Of a stretch of DNA of 11,960 nt, positions 6,509 through 11,960 are shown one piece after another; the first letter of the stretch is position 1, and each line of letters opens with the position of its first letter. The DNA comes from an uncultured Panacagrimonas sp. (lineage in GTDB: Bacteria; Pseudomonadota; Gammaproteobacteria; Nevskiales; Nevskiaceae): positions 1 to 11,960 of the forward strand of contig CAMLNE010000098.1 in NCBI GenBank assembly GCA_946481265.1. Direction: 5' to 3'. The notes under the pieces were generated by a model, which was given only the letters and a program-made list of their open reading frames with translations, ran no database searches and was not told where the DNA came from. Made by a program: the position numbers and the translations under genes.

Positions 6509-7972
6509 TCAGGACAGTTCGGAGACATCGGCCCAGCAGGCATGCGTGCCGGGCGGGATGCGCAGCGGCAGGCGGACGCGCGCGACCGGACCGGCCTCGG
6601 GATTCTGCGCGGCGTACAGCCAGCACTCCGACCGGTTGTGCCGGGTGTCGGTGACATAGCTCAGCAGCCAGCCGTCATCCTCGTCGCGCGCGCCGGCACG
6701 CGCCACGAACGGCATCTGGCTGCCGAACACCCCTTCGCCGAAGCGCACCACCTGGCGCGTCCCGCGCGCCAGATCCTGCTTGACGAAGCCGTCGAACAGG
6801 AACCAGCCCGGTCGCGCGGTCAGGCTGTAGACGTAGCGCTGCGCCTGTCCCTGCAGCGCGCGGTTGATCGTGCCGAATTCGCACACGGCATCGTCCAGCA
6901 TTTCGTCCCGGGCCTGGCCGCTGCGCAGGTCGAAGCGCCAGCGCCAGAGCTGCGGCCGGATGGAATGCAGATCCAGCCGGGCCATCATCTGCGCATAGCG
7001 CTGGGGCGCACCGTCCAGCGGCGGCGGCGCCGGGTCCTGCTGGCGATAGCCATCGAGGATCACCTGGTCGCCGTCCTCGCGCGCGTTGACCCAGTTCAGC
7101 ACGTAGGTCGGGCCGGATTCGAACCAGCGGATGCCGCCCGGGCGTCCGTGCCGCGGCACCAGGGCGAAGCGTGACGGCAGGTCGTGCAGGCGCGGCGTGC
7201 CATCGTCATCCCGGAACAGCGGGAAATCGTTGAGCACGTAGAAGCGCCGCGTGGCCATCATCGCGTGCGGCAGGCGCGGCCCGGGGAGCGCCACGTCGAT
7301 GCTCTCCAGCGGGTCGCCCAGCCTCGAGACGGCGCCGCAGCGCATGTACGGCGCCTCGTGCGAACTGCTGAACCAGAGCAGTTCGCCGGTGGCAGGATCG
7401 ACCTGGCTGTGCGCGCAGATGCCCTCGCGCGGGAACTCGCCGCCCCATCCGACCGCACCGTAGGAGTCCAGCGTCACCGGATCGGACACGTACAACTCGC
7501 CGCCCGGATGAAAGCTGGTCAGCGCACGGCCCCCGTGCATGCAGACGCCGGTGCTCGACGCGTCCTTGAGCCAACCCTGTGCGCCCCAGCCCGGGCGCTC
7601 GGACAGCGAGGGCGTCTGCGCGATGCCCGACCACAGCGCGCGCCCGGCCTCCTGTTCGGTGACGAAGCCGCGCGTGCGGACGAAACGGTTGCGGAACGAG
7701 GCGCGGCCATGGCGCAGGCGCATCGCGCACAGCATGCCGTCGCCATCGAAGGGGTGGTACATGCCCAGCGGCTGGTGCACGGGATTGGGCGTGTTGCGCA
7801 GGTAGACCCCGTCGAGGTCGCTCGGAATCTGACCCGTCACCGGGCAGTCGTCGTCGGTCCACTCCTCGAACACCGGGGCCCAGGCGCCGTCGAGATAGGG
7901 GTGATCGCCCGGTTGCAGGGTGGAGCGGACGCGATGGTGCAGGCGCGCGGTCATGGTCTGGCGGGTCCGCAT
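6509..7972 (-). CDS. Carotenoid oxygenase (RPE65/CCD) family protein with an altered iron site
   Basis: A 487-residue protein of the carotenoid cleavage oxygenase family. These are seven-bladed beta-propeller enzymes in which four histidines hold Fe(II), and they cleave double bonds of carotenoids, apocarotenoids or stilbenes. Family marks are YLDGAWAPVFEEW (26-38), GQIPSDLDGVYLRNTPNPVH (47-66), GMYHPFDGDGM (70-80), the first iron His in CAHSQVDPATGEL (H188), the second in LPHAM (H236), DGYRQQDP (307-314), ARPGWFLFDGFVK (386-398) and the last in GTHACWAD (H477). The third ligand, normally in a VLHW.NAYEDGD-like motif, is Asn (N293, codon 7094-7096). HPK after H188 has become HSQ, and PHD has become PHA. 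Length is normal and there is no frameshift, so the protein is probably made but may be inactive or changed in chemistry. ATG 7972 is used, and ATG 7954 is an alternative. No carotenoid-synthesis genes are in view. Confidence 0.88.
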   Translation of the reverse strand: MRTRQTMTARLHHRVRSTLQPGDHPYLDGAWAPVFEEWTDDDCPVTGQIPSDLDGVYLRNTPNPVHQPLGMYHPFDGDGMLCAMRLRHGRASFRNRFVRTRGFVTEQEAGRALWSGIAQTPSLSERPGWGAQGWLKDASSTGVCMHGGRALTSFHPGGELYVSDPVTLDSYGAVGWGGEFPREGICAHSQVDPATGELLWFSSSHEAPYMRCGAVSRLGDPLESIDVALPGPRLPHAMMATRRFYVLNDFPLFRDDDGTPRLHDLPSRFALVPRHGRPGGIRWFESGPTYVLNWVNAREDGDQVILDGYRQQDPAPPPLDGAPQRYAQMMARLDLHSIRPQLWRWRFDLRSGQARDEMLDDAVCEFGTINRALQGQAQRYVYSLTARPGWFLFDGFVKQDLARGTRQVVRFGEGVFGSQMPFVARAGARDEDDGWLLSYVTDTRHNRSECWLYAAQNPEAGPVARVRLPLRIPPGTHACWADVSELS

Positions 7973-8209
7973 GTCAGTGAAGGCGATCTGAACTGCGCGT
8001 CAGCGACGGGCATTCGCTGGTCGTCACGATTCTACGCGTGCAGCCCGTCTAGAATCCCGGCCGGCCGAAAAGGGCGCCGGCTCAGGAATGCGCCCGCGCT
8101 GCCGATAAGGAAGGGGGCTCTTGCCGCGACCGGGATGCTCGTCGCGCGCCGCCCGCTGCCGACCTACCACGATCCCTGCCACGGATCCCCGCAACCTGGA
8201 GTCCCGAAC
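7973..8209. promoter_or_regulatory. Divergent intergenic region with a TAGAATC inverted repeat
   Basis: This 237-base spacer separates the carotenoid oxygenase gene (-) from the TPR gene (+) and must hold promoters for both. A perfect 7-base inverted repeat, GATTCTA (8028-8034) and TAGAATC (8050-8056), has a 15-base spacer. Each half holds TAGAAT, a fair match to a sigma70 -10 box, in divergent orientation. No convincing -35 box lies 16-18 bases upstream of either, so these may be paired -10 elements, an operator, or chance. The part from 8057 to 8195 looks like GC-rich leader with nothing else recognisable. Confidence 0.35.
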
Positions 8210-8212
8210 GTG
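8197..8212 (+). promoter_or_regulatory. Ribosome binding site deciding the GTG start of the TPR gene
   Basis: TGGAG at 8197-8201 lies about 8 bases before the GTG at 8210. It supports this start over the many upstream in-frame codons, and the signal peptide that begins here agrees. Confidence 0.6.
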
Positions 8213-10222
8213 AAACGCCTGCTGTTCCTCGTCGCGCTGGCCGCCGCCAGCCTGCCGGCTCATGCCGATTCCGACGCCTGCCTCGCGAGCCTGAAGGCCG
8301 ACGACGCGGCGGGCGCCATCACCGCGTGCGGCGCCGCGGTGCAGGCGGACCCGGAGGACGCGCGCAGCTGGGCGATCCGCGGCATGGCGCAGATGGCCAA
8401 GGGGAACACGGCGGAGGCCTCGACCGATCTCGACCGTGCGCTGGGCATCGATCCGGCGCTGGAGATGGCCCTGCTGGCGCGCAGCGACCTGCGCATCGGC
8501 AACGAGGATCTGGCCGGGGCCCAGGTCGACCTCGAGGCGGTGCTGCGGACCGACAAGTCGCATTACGGCGCCCTGATGAAGCTGGCGGATCTGGCGTGGG
8601 CGCAGCAGCAGGCCGACGAGGCGCTCGCCTATCTGGCGCGCGCGGCCAAGGCGCAGCCCGATGAATCCGAGCCCTGGGTCAGCAGCGCGGTGGTGGTGCA
8701 CGCGACCGACCGGCGCCAGGCGCTCAAGTATCTGGACAAGGCGATCAAGGTATCGAAGACCGACTTCAACGCCTACCAGCTGCGCGCGCACCTCCGCTAT
8801 GAGGCTGAGGAATGGAAGGACGCCATCAAGGACCTGCGGTCCGCGGCCGAGCTGGAGCCCGACGACCTCAACATCCTCCTGCGCCTGTCGCGCAGCCTGG
8901 TCAAGCTCGGGCGCGAGGACGAGGCAATGCAGACGCTCGATGCCGCCGTGCTGCGCCTGCCCGAGGCCTCGGCCCTGAAAACCGAGCGCATGGAACTGCG
9001 CCGCCAGCGCGGCGACCTCTTCGGCGCGGAGGCGGACCTGCGCGCGGCCTCACCGTCGGGTTGGTCCCGGTCGAACGCCGCGCGCGAGATCGGCCAGGCG
9101 ATCGACGACAAGTACGCGCCGGGTCTGACCCAGGCGGAAAAGCGCCTCGCCACGGAGCTGAACCTGTCCGAAAAATCCTGCACCGCGAGTGCCGAAGGAC
9201 GCTGGATGGGAGCGCTGGTCGACAGTGGCGGCAGCCAGGCGGACGCCACCAAGGCGCTTGCGCGCGCCCTGCAGGCCGAATACGTCACGTGCCAGGACAG
9301 TCGCCTGCCGCCGCCGACCGAGAAGTTCGCCGAAATGCGCCAGGCCATTTCCGGCGTGACCGCGGCCGCCGCCGGCCAGGCCGATGCGCTGCTGGCGGAT
9401 TGCGCGGCGTATCCCGGGATGGCGAGCGCCTGTGCCGAATATCGGAGCAAGCACGCCGCGCGCGCCGGCCAGCTGATGTCCAGCCTGCGTGACCTCGAGG
9501 CGGCGGCCTCGAAGCGCCGCCTGGAGGTCGCGGCCGCCAAGGCCACCGCGATCGATACGGCTGCCGCCGCCGTGCACAAGGCGCGCGACGCGTTCCGGCC
9601 GCGCGCGGCGGAGCACTACCGCGACGAGGTCAACCTCGAGGAGCTGCGCGAACACATCGCGTTCCTGCGTGCGCACCCCGTGCCATCGCTGTCGCAGCGC
9701 TGCCCCGATCCGGGCGTGCCCTCGATCCATGCCTCGGAAGCCATCGTCAAGCAGTACAACGAGCGGTCGAACCGGTATCGGGATTGCCTGAATTCCCTGG
9801 AGAGTGAACTGGAGCGCAACGACTCCGATCTGTACTCGGCCGCGATCGACCTGCAGGACGTGCGCCAGGCCACCGACGCCCTGCGCAGCTATCGCTGCTC
9901 GGTCACGCCGGGCGCCGGCTGCGTGGACGATGCGCTGTGGCAGTCGGCCGACAAGCTCGCCACCTCGGCGGCGGTGGCGCAGGCGCGCTCGACCTCCGAG
10001 GCCTACGAGCACCTGATCGAAACGGCGATCCCGGCCGCGTTCGAGCGCATCAACGAGGCGATCGCGCAGCGCAACCGCCAGCTTTCGGATCATGAGGCCG
10101 GCATCCAGCGCCAGCGCATGCTCGAGACCTTCGCCGATACCCTCAACCAGTCGATGCAGGGCAACCAGGGCGGCTACGGCGGCCGCAGCGGCTCATCGAC
10201 CTCGGCGCCGGGCATCCGCTGA
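8210..10222 (+). CDS. Exported TPR-repeat protein of unknown function
   Basis: A 670-residue protein predicted to be exported. The GTG start at 8210 has TGGAG at 8197-8201 (spacing about 8) and begins a clean signal peptide: KR, then a hydrophobic core, then AHA with likely cleavage after A19. The frame is open for another 1 kb upstream, but that part is antisense to the carotenoid oxygenase gene and is a shadow. Residues 20-285 form about seven degenerate tetratricopeptide helical pairs (for example DPEDARSWAIRGMAQMAKGN, DKSHYGALMKLADLAWAQQQ, LEPDDLNILLRLSRSLVKLG), which usually serve as protein-binding scaffolds. Residues 286-645 are alpha-helical with an alanine/arginine-rich coiled-coil-like stretch (about 415-460) and no domain I recognise. 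The last 20 residues are Gly/Ser/Gln-rich. Ten cysteines all lie outside 41-323 and fall in near-neighbour pairs. The next gene starts 57 bases on. Confidence 0.8.
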   Translation: MKRLLFLVALAAASLPAHADSDACLASLKADDAAGAITACGAAVQADPEDARSWAIRGMAQMAKGNTAEASTDLDRALGIDPALEMALLARSDLRIGNEDLAGAQVDLEAVLRTDKSHYGALMKLADLAWAQQQADEALAYLARAAKAQPDESEPWVSSAVVVHATDRRQALKYLDKAIKVSKTDFNAYQLRAHLRYEAEEWKDAIKDLRSAAELEPDDLNILLRLSRSLVKLGREDEAMQTLDAAVLRLPEASALKTERMELRRQRGDLFGAEADLRAASPSGWSRSNAAREIGQAIDDKYAPGLTQAEKRLATELNLSEKSCTASAEGRWMGALVDSGGSQADATKALARALQAEYVTCQDSRLPPPTEKFAEMRQAISGVTAAAAGQADALLADCAAYPGMASACAEYRSKHAARAGQLMSSLRDLEAAASKRRLEVAAAKATAIDTAAAAVHKARDAFRPRAAEHYRDEVNLEELREHIAFLRAHPVPSLSQRCPDPGVPSIHASEAIVKQYNERSNRYRDCLNSLESELERNDSDLYSAAIDLQDVRQATDALRSYRCSVTPGAGCVDDALWQSADKLATSAAVAQARSTSEAYEHLIETAIPAAFERINEAIAQRNRQLSDHEAGIQRQRMLETFADTLNQSMQGNQGGYGGRSGSSTSAPGIR

Positions 10223-10279
10223 AGCGGGCGCAGCGACTGCTACGATCGCCAGGCCTCCCCTCTCCCCGGAGTCGCATCC

Positions 10280-11266
10280 ATGCGAGCCGCCTTCTACGAA
10301 CGCACCGGTCCCGCTCGCGAGGTGCTGCGCGTGGACGAATGGCCGACCCCGCTGCCGGGCCCGGGCGAGGTGCGCGTCCGGCTCGCCGCATCCGGCATCA
10401 ATCCGTCCGACGTGAAGACCCGTGGCGGCGTGCGCTCCAGGGTGCTGCCGTTCCCGCGCATCGTCCCGCACAGCGACGGCGCGGGCGTTATCGACGCGGT
10501 CGGTGAAGGCGTGGACGGCCGCCGCGTCGGCGAGCGCGTGTGGACCTGGAACGCGGCCTGGCAGAGGCCGATGGGAACCGCCGCGGAGTACGTGGTGCTG
10601 CCGGCGGCGCAGGCCGTGCACCTGCCCGGCGCCGTCGACTTCGCAGCCGGTGCCTGTCTCGGGATCCCGGCGCTCACCGCCTATCACGCGGTGGCCATGG
10701 AGGGTGGCGTGCGCGACCGCAGGGTGCTGGTCGCCGGCGGCGCGGGCGCGGTGGGGCACTACGCGGTCCAGTTCGCCCGACTGGGCGGCGCGCGCCAGGT
10801 CATCGCCACCGTCAGCAGCCCGCAGAAGGCGCAGCTGGCGACGGCGGCCGGCGCGCACGCGACGATCGACTACCGGCGCCAGGACGTCGCGGCATGCGTC
10901 GCGGAGCTGACCGGCGGGGCCGGCGTGGACCGGATCATCGAGGTGGATTTCTCGGCCAACGCGATGCTCGATTTCGGCCTGGCCGCAGCCAATGGCGACA
11001 TCGTCGTCTACGGCAGCAACGTGCCCGAGGTCGCGGTGCCCTTCGTCACCGGCATCATGAAGAACCTGCAGGTCCGCTTCTTCATCGTCTACAACCTCAC
11101 CGACGCCGACCGCGCGCGCGAGCTGGCCGGGTTCGGCGAGCTGCTGGCCTCGGGCCAGCTGCAACACAACGTCGCGGATCGCTACCCGCTGGATCGCATC
11201 GTCGAGGCGCACGAGCGAGTCGAGAGCGGGCAGGCGGGCGGCAACGTGGTGCTCGATATCGTGTAG
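10280..11266 (+). CDS. Zinc-independent quinone oxidoreductase-like dehydrogenase (MDR superfamily)
   Basis: A 328-residue cytoplasmic oxidoreductase of the quinone oxidoreductase branch of medium-chain dehydrogenases, which typically use NADPH to reduce quinones or other electrophilic carbonyls. An N-terminal GroES-like domain (1-125) carries PGPGEVRVRLAASGINPSDVK (26-46). At the place of the catalytic zinc cysteine there is Ser38, and no zinc-binding cysteine cluster is present. The Rossmann domain has AGGAGAVG (152-159) for the nucleotide phosphate. The C-terminus returns to the first domain with YPLDRIVEAHERVESGQAGGNVVLDI, usual for QOR. ATG 10280 follows CGGAG at 10267-10271. The start is 57 bases after the TPR gene, so readthrough from it is possible. 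A weak -10-like TACGAT (10241-10246) may give it its own promoter. Exact substrate unknown. Confidence 0.9.
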   Translation: MRAAFYERTGPAREVLRVDEWPTPLPGPGEVRVRLAASGINPSDVKTRGGVRSRVLPFPRIVPHSDGAGVIDAVGEGVDGRRVGERVWTWNAAWQRPMGTAAEYVVLPAAQAVHLPGAVDFAAGACLGIPALTAYHAVAMEGGVRDRRVLVAGGAGAVGHYAVQFARLGGARQVIATVSSPQKAQLATAAGAHATIDYRRQDVAACVAELTGGAGVDRIIEVDFSANAMLDFGLAAANGDIVVYGSNVPEVAVPFVTGIMKNLQVRFFIVYNLTDADRARELAGFGELLASGQLQHNVADRYPLDRIVEAHERVESGQAGGNVVLDIV

Positions 11267-11298
11267 AGCGAGCGCGAACAGGGCGACAAAACGATCTG

Positions 11299-11392
11299 GA
11301 CGCAGAGCTCGCAAAGGAAGAAAAGAAAGGTCGCAAAGCTTTTTATTGGCTTTTCTTTGCGTCCTTTCTTTGTCCTTTGCGACCTTTGCGTC
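11299..11392. repeat. Long imperfect palindrome of CGCAAAGG units, likely two-way terminator
   Basis: The left arm 11299-11338 and right arm 11355-11392 are inverted copies. When the right arm is reversed, 33 of 38 aligned positions are identical, with one 2-base bulge, around a 16-base T-rich loop (11339-11354). Both arms are built from repeated GCAAAGG/CGCAAAG units. The element lies between convergent genes (quinone reductase + and response regulator -), where a stable hairpin could end transcription from both sides. Its A/T-richness and internal repeats are unlike the surrounding DNA, which suggests a dispersed intergenic repeat. Confidence 0.7.
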
Positions 11393-11410
11393 AAGAGATT
11401 TTCGAGGCGC

Positions 11411-11960
11411 TCACGGGTCGATCAGCCCCGCTCTCAACGCCGCGATCGCGATCTCTGCCTGGTTCGACGCGCCGAGCTTCTGCTTGATGTTGTACAGGTG
11501 GGTGCCCACCGTGCGCGGCGACAGGTGCAGCACCTCGGCGATGTCGTTGACCGAGCGTCCCTTGGCCAGGGCGATGAACACCTCGAACTCGCGCGCGGAG
11601 AGCACGTCTACCGGGTTCTGATCGGCTGAGAGCTGCTGCACGGCCATCTGCTGGGCGAGCCGGGCCTCCACGTACATGCGCCCGGCGGCGACCTCGCGGA
11701 TCGCCTCGATCAGGGCCTCGGCCGCGCTGCGCTTGGTCAGGTAGCCGACCGCGCCCGCCTTGATCGCGCGCTTGGGATGGATGGTGTCCTCGTGCGCGGA
11801 CAGGATCAGGATGCGCAGCGCCGGCTGATGCGCCAGCAGGCGCGTGATGGTCTCCAGCCCGCCCATGCCCGGCATCGACAGGTCCATCACCACGACATCG
11901 GCCACGATCTCGCCGCAGCGTCGCAGCGCCTCCTCGCCGCTCTGCGCCTCGTCCACCACC
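11411..11960 (-). CDS. LuxR/NarL-family response regulator, GacA/UvrY-like (N-terminus beyond window)
   Basis: The last 183 or so residues of a two-component response regulator. The frame is open to the window edge. The terminal GTG codon is just an internal valine, and the first beta strand with its acidic pair is outside. The receiver domain shows the phospho-acceptor Asp in VVVMDLSMPGMGG (D26 of the visible part), Ser54 in ILSAHED and Lys76 in GYLTKRSA. A linker leads to a C-terminal LuxR-type helix-turn-helix (about 119-176): LSAREFEVFIALAKGRSVNDI and LHLSPRTVGTHLYNIKQKLG. Overall layout, including HPKRAIKAGAVGYLTK and the AQQMA linker, is closest to GacA/UvrY, which control small regulatory RNAs of the Csr/Rsm system. 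No sensor kinase or uvrC is in view, so this assignment is tentative. It ends just past the long palindrome. Confidence 0.85.
   Translation of the reverse strand, partial: VVDEAQSGEEALRRCGEIVADVVVMDLSMPGMGGLETITRLLAHQPALRILILSAHEDTIHPKRAIKAGAVGYLTKRSAAEALIEAIREVAAGRMYVEARLAQQMAVQQLSADQNPVDVLSAREFEVFIALAKGRSVNDIAEVLHLSPRTVGTHLYNIKQKLGASNQAEIAIAALRAGLIDP

Noticed and set aside
7184..8209. N-terminal extension of the TPR gene by about 340 codons
   Set aside because: It is antisense to the carotenoid oxygenase gene with shadow composition, while a signal peptide and a ribosome site mark the start at 8210.
10219..10246. Promoter for the quinone reductase (CTGAAG, 16 bases, TACGAT)
   Set aside because: The -35 matches the consensus at only three positions, which is too weak to list as a separate feature.
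10193..11314. A 373-codon minus-strand frame over the quinone reductase
   Set aside because: The plus strand encodes a clear MDR protein with a nucleotide motif. The reverse frame has no recognisable fold.

Overview
The window looks like a high-GC gammaproteobacterium, most likely of the Lysobacterales (Xanthomonadales). This is inferred from the set of protein families and the codon use, not from any marker gene. Nearly all of it is coding. No tRNA, rRNA, CRISPR array, insertion sequence or origin was seen, and no gene-free stretch exceeds 300 bases; the longest are 7973-8209 and 3830-4032.

Region 1 (1-1554, + strand) has visibly lower GC than the rest and is the 3' end of an Rhs polymorphic-toxin locus. 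A 30-G homopolymer (55-84) at the left edge is probably an assembly artefact at a contig end. It is followed by an unrecognised C-terminal toxin tip (84-584), a small membrane-anchored protein 3 bases downstream that fits an immunity protein (588-1025), and an orphan Rhs C-terminal fragment with its own short, different tip (1075-1554). The Rhs-like reading frame runs upstream to 988, so the fragment overlaps the 3' end of the immunity gene. This is the layout expected from Rhs tip-swapping, where old tip/immunity cassettes are left behind a newer one.

Region 2 (1600-7972, all - strand) holds six co-directional chromosomal genes. In transcription order they are a carotenoid oxygenase-family protein that has lost one of its four iron-ligand histidines, a DUF502 membrane protein, an AmpG-like MFS permease overlapping it by ATGA, a DUF4442 hotdog-fold protein, an ACP phosphodiesterase (AcpH family), and an SGLT-type sodium:solute symporter. 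The DUF502/permease pair is clearly translationally coupled. The others may be separate units.

Region 3 (8210-11266, + strand) starts after a 237-base divergent spacer. It holds a 670-residue exported TPR protein of unknown function and a zinc-independent quinone oxidoreductase-like dehydrogenase.

Region 4 (11267-11960): a long imperfect palindrome built from CGCAAAGG-type units separates the quinone reductase from a convergent, truncated LuxR/NarL-type response regulator. It probably acts as a two-way terminator and looks like a dispersed repeat.

The points most worth following are the Rhs tip/immunity array with unrecognised effectors, the histidine-to-asparagine change in the carotenoid oxygenase, the cysteine pattern of the TPR protein, and the palindromic repeat. 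No wholly new system can be demonstrated from the sequence alone.
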